Source: Paraburkholderia sp. ZP32-5
Lineage (GTDB): Bacteria; Pseudomonadota; Gammaproteobacteria; Burkholderiales; Burkholderiaceae
Direction: 5' to 3'
DNA: 64,000 nt
Assembly (NCBI RefSeq): GCF_021390495.1
Contig: NZ_JAJEJP010000003.1
Coordinates: 930,001-994,000, forward strand
A model generated the notes under the pieces. It made no database searches, was not told where the DNA came from, and saw only the letters and a program-made list of their open reading frames with translations. This document shows, one piece after another, positions 1-8,823 of this stretch. Position 1 is the first letter of the stretch; each line of letters begins with the position of its first letter. The position numbers were made by a program, and so were the translations under genes.

Positions 1-372
1 ACGGTGATCATCGGTGGCTCGTTCGGCGCGGGCAACTACGGCATGTGCGGGCGCGGCTTCAATCCTCGCTTCCTGTTCGCATGGCCCAATTCAAAGATCG
101 CGACGATGAGCGCGGACGTCGCCTCGACGGTATTGACGGACCTGCGCCGCAGCAGCCTCAAAAGCCCCGCAAGCGAGGACGAAATCGCGGAAATCGATCG
201 CGCGACGCGCGCGCAGTTTGAGGAACAGAGCGATCCCTACTACGCGACCGCGCGGTTGTGGGACGACGGACTGATCGAGCCATCCGAGACGCGTGAAGTC
301 ATCGGGTTGTGTCTGGCGCTGGCCGCGGCCGAGGCACCCGCCACCGGCCCGACGCCGGTTTTCCGAATGTAA
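1..372 (+). CDS. Acyl-CoA carboxylase, carboxyltransferase (beta) subunit, 3' end
   Basis: This is the C-terminal 123 codons of a gene that begins before the window. The fragment contains the glycine-rich GGSFGAGNYGMCGRGF stretch and the following FAWPNSKIATM segment typical of the carboxyltransferase subunit of propionyl-, methylcrotonyl- and geranyl-CoA carboxylases, which moves CO2 from carboxybiotin onto an acyl-CoA. The stop codon is 9 bp before the alpha subunit, so the two are surely co-transcribed. The fragment cannot decide which acyl-CoA is the substrate. Family assignment is secure; substrate is unknown. Confidence 0.93.
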   Translation, partial: TVIIGGSFGAGNYGMCGRGFNPRFLFAWPNSKIATMSADVASTVLTDLRRSSLKSPASEDEIAEIDRATRAQFEEQSDPYYATARLWDDGLIEPSETREVIGLCLALAAAEAPATGPTPVFRM

Positions 373-381
373 GGGCCGTTC

Positions 382-2448
382 ATGTTCGAATCGATACTGA
401 TTGCCAACCGCGGCGAAATTGCCTGCCGAATCGCGCGTACCTGTCGCCGTCTGGGCATCCGCGTGATTGCCGTTTACTCCGATGCGGACCGTCATTCGCG
501 CCATGTGCGCGAAGCCGATACCGCTGTGCGCATCGGACCGCCGGAGGCGGCGCGCAGCTATCTCGACGCTGATGCGATCATTCGCGCGGCGCTCGAAGCG
601 GGCGCGAGCGCGATTCATCCGGGCTATGGTTTTCTGTCCGAGAGCACACAACTGGTAAGCCGTTGCGCGGAACACGGCATCGCATGGATCGGACCGCGTG
701 CCGACGTGATCGAGAAAATGGGCTCGAAGATCGAATCGAAGCGCATTGCCGAACAGGCCGGCGTACCCTGCGTGCCTGGATATCACGGCGATCAGCAGGC
801 GCCCGAGGCTTTGCTCGCCGAGGCGCGCAAGATCGGCGTGCCGATCCTCATCAAGGCGAGCGCGGGCGGCGGTGGCAAGGGCATGCGCCGCGTCGACGAT
901 CTCGACGATTTCGCCGCGCAACTCGCGCTAGCCAAGCAGGAAGCGTTGCGCGCATTCGGCGACGACCGCGTGCTGCTTGAAAAGTTGATCCTGCGGCCAC
1001 GTCATCTCGAAGTGCAGCTTGCCGGTGACCATCACAGGCATCTCGTGCATCTATTCGAGCGCGAGTGCTCGATCCAGCGCAATTACCAGAAGGTGATCGA
1101 AGAGGCGCCCGCGCCGAATCTGCCGGCTCCCGTGCGAGCGGCACTATTCGACGCGGCGCTCAAGCTAGGCCACTCAATTGGCTACGACTCGCTCGGCACC
1201 GTCGAATTCGTATTCGGCGACGGCAGCGATACGCCGTATTTCCTGGAAATGAATACGCGTTTGCAGGTCGAACACCCGGTGACCGAAGCTGTGACCGGAC
1301 TCGATCTGGTCGAATGGCAGATCCGCATCGCTGCCGGCGAGAGTCTGCCGGTCACCGATCAGGCGGCGATCAGCGTGAGCGGCTGGGCCATCGAGGCACG
1401 CGTCAATTGCGAAGATCCGGCGCAAGGCCATCGCCCCGAGTTCGGTACCGTGACGCGGTTCGCGGAACCGCTGGTCGCGGGGGTGCGCATCGATAGCGGC
1501 ATCATGAGCGGCTCGGAAGTGACGCCTCACTACGACTCGATGGTCGCGAAAGTGATCGGCTTCGGTGCGACGCGCCCGCAGGCGGTAGAGCGTCTGCGAG
1601 CCGGGCTCGATGCGTTCGAGGCGGCGGGCATCGGCACGAATCAGAGGCTGCTGTGCGCGATCGCCGATCATCCGCTGTTCCGTTCCGGCCGTCTGACGAC
1701 AGATTTTCTGAAAGAGGCCTTCGAGAAAGGCTGGAAGGCCGAACCCGAGGTGCTCGAACAGGCGATCGCCGCGGCGGCGCTGCATGCGATCATTGCTCGC
1801 GAGCCCGCGCGCGACGACTACTGGCAGCGACAAAGCGGCCATCGTTTCATGTCCGCAGCGGGGCGACGCGCGGCCGCGCGCATGCGAGTCTCCATCGATG
1901 GCGACGAACGCACCATCAGCATCGAGCGCGACGGCGATGGCTGGCGCGCCACATCCGGCGGCGCGCCAGCCTTGCGCCTGGATGCACGCTTCGACGCGTG
2001 CATCGACGGCGCAACGCGCGTCCATATCGAGCCCGTGCACGGCGTGCGGCGCACGTTCACGATGTCGCGCGACGGCGAGCACGTGTATGTCAATCATCGC
2101 GGCATGCGCTGGCGCATGGCGGTCGTCAGCGAGCTTGCGGCACTCGCGCGGGTCGCCGCACGGGCGGGCGCGCGGGGCAGCGAGGTCCGGTCCGATATGC
2201 CGGGCTCGGTCACCGAAATTCACGTGAAGGCGGGCGATACGGTGAAGGTCGGCGACGTGCTGGTCGTGATGGAAGCGATGAAGCTGATCTTCCCACTCAC
2301 CGCGCCGCGTGACGGCGTCATCGAGTCGCTCCATTGCCAGGTGGGCGAGATCGTGCCGCGCGGGCAGACGCTCGTGCAACTCGCGCCGCTGGCACCTGCG
2401 GAGGACATCGCAAAGGTGCCGAACGCAACCGAATCGATCGACAAATGA
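382..2448 (+). CDS. Acyl-CoA carboxylase alpha subunit (biotin carboxylase plus BCCP)
   Basis: The 688-residue protein has the order expected for a 3-methylcrotonyl/propionyl/geranyl-CoA carboxylase alpha chain. An N-terminal biotin carboxylase opens with FESILIANRGEIACRI, followed by the ATP-grasp glycine loop SAGGGGKGMR near residue 160 and EMNTRLQVEHPVTE near 290. A linker follows, then a biotinyl domain with VMEAMKL, where K634 is the biotinylated lysine. It carboxylates biotin with ATP and bicarbonate and works with the upstream carboxyltransferase. The next gene encodes a MaoC hydratase and the third a CoA-ester lyase, so the carboxylated product is probably hydrated and then cleaved. 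Substrate specificity is not readable from sequence alone. Confidence 0.95.
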   Translation: MFESILIANRGEIACRIARTCRRLGIRVIAVYSDADRHSRHVREADTAVRIGPPEAARSYLDADAIIRAALEAGASAIHPGYGFLSESTQLVSRCAEHGIAWIGPRADVIEKMGSKIESKRIAEQAGVPCVPGYHGDQQAPEALLAEARKIGVPILIKASAGGGGKGMRRVDDLDDFAAQLALAKQEALRAFGDDRVLLEKLILRPRHLEVQLAGDHHRHLVHLFERECSIQRNYQKVIEEAPAPNLPAPVRAALFDAALKLGHSIGYDSLGTVEFVFGDGSDTPYFLEMNTRLQVEHPVTEAVTGLDLVEWQIRIAAGESLPVTDQAAISVSGWAIEARVNCEDPAQGHRPEFGTVTRFAEPLVAGVRIDSGIMSGSEVTPHYDSMVAKVIGFGATRPQAVERLRAGLDAFEAAGIGTNQRLLCAIADHPLFRSGRLTTDFLKEAFEKGWKAEPEVLEQAIAAAALHAIIAREPARDDYWQRQSGHRFMSAAGRRAAARMRVSIDGDERTISIERDGDGWRATSGGAPALRLDARFDACIDGATRVHIEPVHGVRRTFTMSRDGEHVYVNHRGMRWRMAVVSELAALARVAARAGARGSEVRSDMPGSVTEIHVKAGDTVKVGDVLVVMEAMKLIFPLTAPRDGVIESLHCQVGEIVPRGQTLVQLAPLAPAEDIAKVPNATESIDK

Positions 2449-2458
2449 AGGAGACAAC

Positions 2459-2911
2459 ATGCGCGGACTCTATTTCGAGGAATTTGAGGTTGGCATGCGT
2501 TTCGAGCACGCGTTGACACGCACCGTCACCGAGTGGGACAACATGCAGTTCTCGAACATGACGCTCAATCCGCAGCCGCTGCATATCGATGCGCATTTCG
2601 CCGCGTCGACCGAGTTCGGCAAGCCGATCGTCAACAGCCTGTTCACGCTCGGCCTGATGATCGGCATTTCGGTATCGGAGACGACCTTGCGCACGACGAT
2701 CGCCAATCTCGGCATGACCGACGTATCGTTTCCCGCCCCTGTGTTTCATGGCGATTCGATTCATGTCGTTACCGAGGTGATGTCGTTGCGCTCGAGCAAG
2801 TCGCGTCCTGGCGCGGGCATTGTCGAGTTCAGGCATATGGCGTTCAATCAGGACGATGTCGAGGTCGCACGCTGCACGCGTGCCGCGTTCATGCATCGCA
2901 AACCGTCATGA
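2459..2911 (+). CDS. MaoC-family (R)-specific enoyl-CoA hydratase
   Basis: This 150-residue single hot-dog-fold protein carries the MaoC signature NPQPLHID...FA..TEFGKPI near residues 38-58, containing the catalytic Asp/His region. The ATG at 2459 is chosen because AAGGAGA lies just upstream and because the protein starts with the usual GLYFEEFEVGM; an upstream in-frame extension would run through the carboxylase gene. Homologues that sit beside CitE-like lyases include itaconyl-/mesaconyl-CoA hydratases. Its stop overlaps the next start (ATGA), indicating translational coupling. Inference: it hydrates the unsaturated dicarboxylyl-CoA made by the carboxylase. Confidence 0.9.
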   Translation: MRGLYFEEFEVGMRFEHALTRTVTEWDNMQFSNMTLNPQPLHIDAHFAASTEFGKPIVNSLFTLGLMIGISVSETTLRTTIANLGMTDVSFPAPVFHGDSIHVVTEVMSLRSSKSRPGAGIVEFRHMAFNQDDVEVARCTRAAFMHRKPS

Positions 2912-3750
2912 GCGCCGCGTCGTGGCTGTTCGTTCCCGGCGATAGTGCGCACAAGATCGAACGCGCGCTGCAAGGCTCCGCGCACGCACTTATCTTCGAT
3001 TGGGAAGACGCCGTGGCGCCGCAAGCAAAAGCGACGGCACGCACCGTCACCCGCGACGCGTTGAACGCCGTCCGCGTACCGCGCGAACGCCTGTGGATTC
3101 GCGTCAACGCATTGTCGACCAGTTACCACGCAAACGATATCGAAGCACTGCCGGTCCGTGCGATCGCGGGCGTTGTGTTGCCGAAAGCATGCGGTGTCGA
3201 CGACATCCGCCGCGTGAGCGCATCGCTCGACGCAATCGATCCGCAAGCTTCGCTCAAAATCTGCGGCATCGTGACCGAGACCGCCGCGTCCGTGCTTGCG
3301 CTTTCGGAGTTCCGCGGGCCCGTGCCCCGACTGCACGCAATGATGTGGGGCGGTGAAGACCTGTCAGCCGATCTCGGTATCGCGGACAATCGCGCGAAGG
3401 ACGGCACATACCGCGCACCTTTTCTGCTCGCGCGCAATCTCATGCTGATGGCGGCGGCCGCGGCGCAGTGCGTGCCGATCGATACGGTATTCGTGAATTT
3501 CAAGGACCACGATGCGCTGGCCACCGAAGCCGTAGAGGCTCGCGCAGACGGCTTCATCGCGAAAGCGGCAATTCATCCAGATCAGGTGGCTGTCATCAAC
3601 GACGTATTCTCATCGACGCCGGAAGAACTCGAATGGGCGAGGGCAGTCGTCAAAGCGATGGAGCATGCGCAAGGCGGTGTCGCATCAATGAACGGCAAGA
3701 TGCTGGACGCGCCGCATCTGCGACTGGCGAAGCGAATGCTCGCGCGTTAG
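2908..3750 (+). CDS. HpcH/HpaI-CitE family CoA-ester lyase
   Basis: The 280-residue protein begins SAASWLFVPGDSAHKIERA and has IFDWEDAV (conserved Asp near residue 32), the arginine of RLWIRVNA near residue 60, and MWGGEDLSADLG near 150, where the acidic residues bind Mg2+ in CitE/Mcl-type TIM barrels. These enzymes cleave or form malyl-, citramalyl- or related 3-hydroxyacyl-CoA esters by retro-Claisen chemistry. The start overlaps the MaoC stop by 4 bp. It is the last gene of the carboxylase operon and ends 41 bp before a terminator hairpin. A second, different family member occurs at 54830-55654. Confidence 0.9.
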   Translation: MSAASWLFVPGDSAHKIERALQGSAHALIFDWEDAVAPQAKATARTVTRDALNAVRVPRERLWIRVNALSTSYHANDIEALPVRAIAGVVLPKACGVDDIRRVSASLDAIDPQASLKICGIVTETAASVLALSEFRGPVPRLHAMMWGGEDLSADLGIADNRAKDGTYRAPFLLARNLMLMAAAAAQCVPIDTVFVNFKDHDALATEAVEARADGFIAKAAIHPDQVAVINDVFSSTPEELEWARAVVKAMEHAQGGVASMNGKMLDAPHLRLAKRMLAR

Positions 3751-3790
3751 CGCCGGATGGTCCGATAGCGAAAGAGTAGTAGTAAAAAAA

Positions 3791-3822
3791 GCGACGATGT
3801 AAAAACATCGCCGCACTTTTTT
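3791..3822. terminator. Bidirectional rho-independent terminator
   Basis: A 10-bp stem (3791-3800 with 3805-3814, one wobble pair) with a 4-nt A loop is flanked by an A tract on the left (3784-3790) and a T tract on the right (3817-3822). It therefore has a U tail in both directions and lies between the convergent CoA-lyase and acyl-CoA synthetase genes, serving both operons. Confidence 0.85.
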
Positions 3823-3846
3823 ATATATGGCAAGCATCGGAAACGA

Positions 3847-5463
3847 TCAGCGCTTCACCACGATCCCTTCCTTCTCCCGATCCCAAAGCTGCGCGCGGCG
3901 CTCCTGCGCATCGAGTTTGAGCTTGTATTTTTCGAGCTTTTCGCTTGCGGTCTTCGGAAGTTTTTCGACGAACTCGACGAAGCGCGGCACCATGAAATAG
4001 CTCATATGCTCGCTGCTGAAGTTGACCACATCCGCGTGGGTCATCGACTCGCCGGGTTTTAGCACGACGTACACCATCACGTCGTCCTCGCTCAGTTCGG
4101 ACGCTACGGGGATCGCCGCGACTTCGTGGATCGCCGGATGCCGGCACAGAATGAGCTCGACCTCGTAGGCGGAGATGTTTTCACCGCGCCGGCGGATGGC
4201 TTCCTTTTTCCGGTCCATGAAGTACAGGTATCCGTCTTCGTCGAGGTAGCCACGATCGCCCGTTTTGAACCAGCCGTCGTCGAATTCCCTGGCGGTTTCC
4301 TTCGGCATCTTGTAGTAGCCTTTCATCATGCTGCCCGGCTTCAACGGCCGCATGTAGATTTCGCCTACTCCATGCGGCGGCAGATCGCGGCCCTCGTCGT
4401 CGACGATGCGCAGTTCGCACTCGCCACGTGGCTTACCGGCTGAACCGGCTTTTTCCGCCGGATCGTCAGGCGTGAAGGTGGTCATCGCGAAGTTTTCCGT
4501 CATCGCGAACACCGAAGTCAACGTAACGCCGAAACGCTCCTGAAACTCCTTGTAGATTTCCTTGGGCACGGGCACCGCCATGCAAAGACGCAGCCTGGTT
4601 TCGCGTTCATGCGGACCCGGCGGCAACTTCCAGATGATGTTCGTCATTGCGCCGAGCGTGTTGAATTGGGTCGCTCCGCTGCTGCGGATGTCGTCCCAGA
4701 AACGCGTTGCCGAAAAGCGCGGCGCAAGCGCTATTGCGGCGTCGGCCCAGAGCGCGGCGTACACGGAGTAATACGCGGCGTTGCCGTGAAAGAGCGGCAG
4801 ACAGGTGTACAGCACGTCGTCATCGCGATAGCCAAAATTCAGCGTCAACGCACGTCCCACTGCATGGCCTTGCGAGTGCGGACACTGCACACCTTTAGAC
4901 GGCCCGGTCGTGCCCGAAGTGAACATGATCAGTTGCGTATCGTCGTGCGAGACACGATCAGGCGGCGGCTGCGATGTGTCGTCGGATTCGACTGACGACA
5001 GCGGATGCACGCTGCTCGCGTCGTTCGACGTGATCCAGCGGGACGTATTCTGCCCGTGAATGTAATAGCGCCTGACGAGCGGCAGTTCGTCGCGAACCGC
5101 TGCGATCCGATCGTTCCATTCTTCGTCGACAATAAATGCGGTCGCTTCGGATTTCTCCAGAAAATAGCGCAGCAATTCACCCTTTGCCGCTGTATTGATC
5201 GGCACCGCGACGGCGCCGAGCTTGCTCAAACCCCATACAGTCCAGAAGAATTCCGGGCAGTTCGGTAGCATGATCGCGACGTGGTCGCCATGCTTGAAGC
5301 CTAGCGCTGCAAAACCGTTTGCATAGCGATTGGTGATGGTTTCCACTTCGCCGTAGGTGGTCTTCTGGTCTTTCCAGATCAGAAACGTCTTTTGCGGGAT
5401 GCGTTTGGCCTTTTCGGCAAGCACGCGACCCATCGTGCGGTCTTCCAGCGCGTAGTCCTGCAT
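3847..5463 (-). CDS. AMP-dependent acyl-CoA synthetase
   Basis: This 538-residue protein of the ANL superfamily (CaiC/FadD-like) has the P-loop-like motif FTSGTTGPSKG near residue 190, the A5-type segment SVFAMTEN, the hinge motif GWFKTGDRGYLDEDGYLYFMDRKKEAIRRRGENIS and a C-terminal KTASEKLEKYKL with the candidate catalytic lysine. It activates a carboxylate with ATP and CoA. It is the last gene of the transporter/CoA-transferase operon (17 bp after livF), which suggests that the imported acid is activated on entry. The actual substrate is unknown. Confidence 0.92.
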   Translation of the reverse strand: MQDYALEDRTMGRVLAEKAKRIPQKTFLIWKDQKTTYGEVETITNRYANGFAALGFKHGDHVAIMLPNCPEFFWTVWGLSKLGAVAVPINTAAKGELLRYFLEKSEATAFIVDEEWNDRIAAVRDELPLVRRYYIHGQNTSRWITSNDASSVHPLSSVESDDTSQPPPDRVSHDDTQLIMFTSGTTGPSKGVQCPHSQGHAVGRALTLNFGYRDDDVLYTCLPLFHGNAAYYSVYAALWADAAIALAPRFSATRFWDDIRSSGATQFNTLGAMTNIIWKLPPGPHERETRLRLCMAVPVPKEIYKEFQERFGVTLTSVFAMTENFAMTTFTPDDPAEKAGSAGKPRGECELRIVDDEGRDLPPHGVGEIYMRPLKPGSMMKGYYKMPKETAREFDDGWFKTGDRGYLDEDGYLYFMDRKKEAIRRRGENISAYEVELILCRHPAIHEVAAIPVASELSEDDVMVYVVLKPGESMTHADVVNFSSEHMSYFMVPRFVEFVEKLPKTASEKLEKYKLKLDAQERRAQLWDREKEGIVVKR

Positions 5464-5480
5464 TGTGTCTCGCTCCTCGT

Positions 5481-6185
5481 CTACTCGCCCATATAGGCTT
5501 TGGTCAGTTCAGGATGGGACGACATGGCCTGCGCGCTGCCTTGCAGCTCGACGCGTCCATGTCTGAGCACGTACACATGGTCGGCCATCTTCAACAGCAG
5601 ATGCGCGTTCTGCTCGACCACCACGACCGTGATACCTGCATCGCGCAAGCTCTGAAGATGGGCGAAAACCTGTTTGGTGATGACGGGGGCGAGACCGAGG
5701 CTCACCTCGTCCGCGAGCAGCAGGCGAGGGCGCGACATCATCGCGCGCGCAATCGCGAGCATCTGCTGTTCTCCGCCCGACAGCGTCGAACTGTGCTGTT
5801 TCTCGCGCCGCGCGAGCGACGGGAACATCGCCAGCATCTTCGCGTAGTCATCGGCGATTTCGCCGCGCTGCCGCCGCGTATGCGCACCGGCGAGCAGATT
5901 CTCGCGCACGGTCAGATCGGGAAACATGCCGCGTCCTTCCGGCACATGCGCGATGCCCATGCGCACGATGCGTTCGGGTCCGGTTTTGCCGATGTCGTTG
6001 CCGTCGAAACGGATCGTGCCGCTTTTCGCGCGGACGAGACCGCTGATCGTGCGTAACAGGCTTGTCTTGCCGGCGCCGTTCGCGCCGAGAATGCCCACCA
6101 ACTGGCCGCGCTCGACCTTGAGCGACACGTTGCTCAACGCGCGCACCGGTCCGTAGCTGACGCTCAGGTCGTCGACTTCAAGCAT
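5481..6185 (-). CDS. livF: LIV-type ABC transporter ATP-binding protein (LivF-like)
   Basis: A 234-residue ATPase with Walker A GANGAGKT, signature LSGGEQQMLAIARA and Walker B LLLADE followed by SLGLAP, the hallmark of LivF-type subunits of branched-chain amino acid or aromatic/acyl acid importers. The ATG at 6185 gives the standard start MLEVDDLSVSYGPVRAL; a longer in-frame extension reads into livG and is rejected. It overlaps the livG stop by 8 bp. The gene symbol denotes family membership, not leucine specificity. Confidence 0.92.
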   Translation of the reverse strand: MLEVDDLSVSYGPVRALSNVSLKVERGQLVGILGANGAGKTSLLRTISGLVRAKSGTIRFDGNDIGKTGPERIVRMGIAHVPEGRGMFPDLTVRENLLAGAHTRRQRGEIADDYAKMLAMFPSLARREKQHSSTLSGGEQQMLAIARAMMSRPRLLLADEVSLGLAPVITKQVFAHLQSLRDAGITVVVVEQNAHLLLKMADHVYVLRHGRVELQGSAQAMSSHPELTKAYMGE

Positions 6186-6960
6186 CCGTGGGTACCTCGC
6201 CGAGATATGCGAGCAGCACGCGCGGATCGTTGAGCACTTCGTCGGGCGTGCCTTCGGCGATCGTGCTGCCCGCATCGAGTACGAACGCGCGATCGCACAG
6301 CCGCCGCACGAGGCCCATGTTGTGTTCGACGAGCAGCACGGAGAGTCCTTGCTCGCGCCGTAATTCCAGCACGACTTGACCGAGGTGTTCGATCTCCGCT
6401 TCGTTGAGACCCGCGATCGGCTCGTCGAGCAGCAACTGCGTCGCGCCCATCAGGATCACCCGCCCCAGTTCGATCAGCTTGCGATGCCCGTACGGCAGGC
6501 TGCCGGTCATCATGTCGACAGTCGCCGCGAGGCCGACACGCGTCGCCACCTGCATCGCTTCGTGACGCGCCTGTTCCTCGGCACGACGAACGCTGGGTAA
6601 TCCGATCATCTCGCCGATCACCGAATAACCCAGGCGCCGATGGTGCGCGACCATCAGATTTTCCAGCACGCTCAATTCCGGAATCAGCTGCGGGTGCTGG
6701 AATACGCGCCCCAAGCCCATCCCGGCGATCTGGTCGGGCCGTTTGCCGACGAGACTCTCGCCGCCGAGTTCGATCGTGCCGGCAGTCGGCCGCGATATCC
6801 CGGAGATGCAATTGAGCAGCGTGCTCTTGCCCGCGCCGTTCGGACCGATCAGGCCGACAATCGTACCTGGCGCGACGCTCAGCGATACGTTCTCCAACGC
6901 GTGCACGCCACCGAAGCGCACCGAGAGCGAGCGGACCGCCAGCGCGCCATGCGGCTTCAT
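6178..6960 (-). CDS. livG: LIV-type ABC transporter ATP-binding protein (LivG-like)
   Basis: A 260-residue ATPase with Walker A GPNGAGKS, Walker B LLLDEPIAGLNEAE and the LivG-type C-terminus ending in GTPDEVLNDPRVLLAYLG. The usual LSGGQ signature is replaced by LPYGHRKLIELGR, as is common in LivG-type subunits. The ATG at 6960 overlaps the livM stop (ATGA). It pairs with LivF to power import through LivH/LivM. Confidence 0.92.
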   Translation of the reverse strand: MKPHGALAVRSLSVRFGGVHALENVSLSVAPGTIVGLIGPNGAGKSTLLNCISGISRPTAGTIELGGESLVGKRPDQIAGMGLGRVFQHPQLIPELSVLENLMVAHHRRLGYSVIGEMIGLPSVRRAEEQARHEAMQVATRVGLAATVDMMTGSLPYGHRKLIELGRVILMGATQLLLDEPIAGLNEAEIEHLGQVVLELRREQGLSVLLVEHNMGLVRRLCDRAFVLDAGSTIAEGTPDEVLNDPRVLLAYLGEVPTDA

Positions 6961-7940
6961 GGCCGCCCCTTTGCGCGCTTGCCGAGCAGGCTGTTCAGGC
7001 CACCGGGCAGCAGGATCACGACGAGCATTAGCGAGATGCCGAACACGAGCCCAGGTGCGTCCTTGAAGCTTCGAAACGCTTCCGGCACCACAACGTAGAA
7101 CGCTGCGCCGAGCAGGGCGCCGCGCACGCTGCCCATGCCGCCGATCACGATCATCGCGAGAAACATGATCGACATGTTCATGTCGAAACTTTCGGGGTTC
7201 AGATAGCGCAGCACGTTGGCATAGAGACCGCCGCCGACGGCGGTATAGAACGCGCTTAGCGCGAACGCGATCACCTTGTAGCGGGCGACGCGAATGCCGA
7301 TGCACGCCGCGGCGGTCGGGTTCTCGCGCAGCATCGAAAGCGCGCGGCCCGTACGGCCCGACGCGAGCTGGAACGCGGCCCACGTGCCCGCCGCCAGCGT
7401 GATCGCGATCACCCACGCGAAACGGCTACCGTCGGCCATTGGAATGCCGAAGAATTCGGGCGCCGGAACCTGCAGGCCGCCGCCGCCGCCCGTCAGCGAG
7501 CGCCATTCGAAAATCGTCTTCTGCGTGACGATGCCGAAACCGAGCGTGGCGATTGCCAGATAGAGATCCTTCAGGCGCAGCGCGGGCAGCGCGATCAACG
7601 CGCCGAGCACGGTTGCGATCGCGCCGGCCAGTGGAATCGCGACCCAGAATGGCACGCCGTACCGCTGGGTGATGATCGCCGACGCATAGGCCCCGATCGC
7701 AAAGAAGCCCGCATGGCCCAAGCTCGACTGGCCCGAGAATCCCGAGAGAATCGTCAGGCCGATCGCGACGAGCGCGAAGATGCCGGTCAGGTTCAGCAGA
7801 TAGACGACGTAGCCGCCGCTGAAGAGCGCTATGCCCATGTACAGCACGACGAAGCCAGCGAGAAACCACTGATCGCGACTCTGCTTCAGACGCACGCCCG
7901 GCGTGGAGCGTCCGGCGGTGATCCGGTTGATCACTGACAT
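6957..7940 (-). CDS. livM: LIV-type ABC transporter permease (LivM-like)
   Basis: A 327-residue polytopic inner-membrane permease with multiple hydrophobic helices and the LivM landmarks SGFSGQSSLGHAGFFAIGAYASA near residue 65 and MSIMFLAMIVIGGMGSVRGALLGA near residue 255. It starts 10 bp after the livH stop in a tightly packed operon. It forms the membrane channel with LivH for the substrate delivered by the binding protein at 10507-11676. Confidence 0.92.
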   Translation of the reverse strand: MSVINRITAGRSTPGVRLKQSRDQWFLAGFVVLYMGIALFSGGYVVYLLNLTGIFALVAIGLTILSGFSGQSSLGHAGFFAIGAYASAIITQRYGVPFWVAIPLAGAIATVLGALIALPALRLKDLYLAIATLGFGIVTQKTIFEWRSLTGGGGGLQVPAPEFFGIPMADGSRFAWVIAITLAAGTWAAFQLASGRTGRALSMLRENPTAAACIGIRVARYKVIAFALSAFYTAVGGGLYANVLRYLNPESFDMNMSIMFLAMIVIGGMGSVRGALLGAAFYVVVPEAFRSFKDAPGLVFGISLMLVVILLPGGLNSLLGKRAKGRP

Positions 7941-7950
7941 GGCGCGGCCC

Positions 7951-8823
7951 TCACAGCTTGGTCGACCGGGTGCGGCCGAAGATGCCGGCCGGCGCGACCA
8001 GCAGCACGACGATGATCAGCACGAAGGAGAGGGCGTCGCCGAACGATCCGGACACGTACGCGCCGAGCAGGTTCTCCATCACGCCGAGCACGAGGCCGCC
8101 GACGAACACGCCCGGCAAGCTGGTCAGTCCTCCCAGTACCGCGCCCGCGAAGCCTTTGATGAGCAGCGGCGCCATCATGTTGACATCGAGGAACAGGATT
8201 GGCGCGACCAGGATGCCGGCGACCAGCCCCGCGACGCTGCCCATCGCCCATGCGACGGCGAACGAACGGCTCACCGAGATGCCCATCAGCCTGGCGACCG
8301 ACTGGTTCTGGCTCGCCGCGCGCAACGCAATCCCGGCGCGGGTATGACGCAGAATCAGCGTGAAGATGACGATCATCGCGACCGACACGAGAATCGTCAA
8401 CGCGCTGTCCGGCGAGACGTTGACGCCGAACACCTGCAGCATCGGCAAATCGGCTACCGGACTCGTGAACACATTGGTCAGATTGCCCCAGATCATGCCC
8501 GCGATGCTGTGCAGCGCCATGTTCAGCCCGAGCGTTGCAACCACGGCGTTGAGAATCGGTGCACCGAGTAAAGGCCGGATGATCAGTTGCTGCACGACGA
8601 TCCCTTGCAGGATTGCGAATACGACTGCGGCGGGCAACGCGATCCACCATGACAGCGAGTACGTGTTCAGCATTGTGTAGGCGACGAAGGTCGAAAACAT
8701 CGCCATTTCGCCTTGCGCGAAATTGGGCACGTCGGTGGCCTGCAGCACCAGCACGACCGCAATGCCGATCAACGCATAGAGGCTGCCGGATGCGAGACCA
8801 CCGATGATGAGCGCTGCGTTCAT
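7951..8823 (-). CDS. livH: LIV-type ABC transporter permease (LivH-like)
   Basis: A 290-residue polytopic permease opening with GGLASGSLYALIGIAVVLVLQATDVPNFAQGEMAMF, the standard LivH N-terminal region, and containing the permease loop GFAGAVLGGLTSLPGVFVGGLVLGVMENL near residue 220. Its start overlaps the stop of the CoA-transferase beta-like gene by 4 bp, so transport and CoA-ester genes are translationally coupled. Confidence 0.92.
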   Translation of the reverse strand: MNAALIIGGLASGSLYALIGIAVVLVLQATDVPNFAQGEMAMFSTFVAYTMLNTYSLSWWIALPAAVVFAILQGIVVQQLIIRPLLGAPILNAVVATLGLNMALHSIAGMIWGNLTNVFTSPVADLPMLQVFGVNVSPDSALTILVSVAMIVIFTLILRHTRAGIALRAASQNQSVARLMGISVSRSFAVAWAMGSVAGLVAGILVAPILFLDVNMMAPLLIKGFAGAVLGGLTSLPGVFVGGLVLGVMENLLGAYVSGSFGDALSFVLIIVVLLVAPAGIFGRTRSTKL

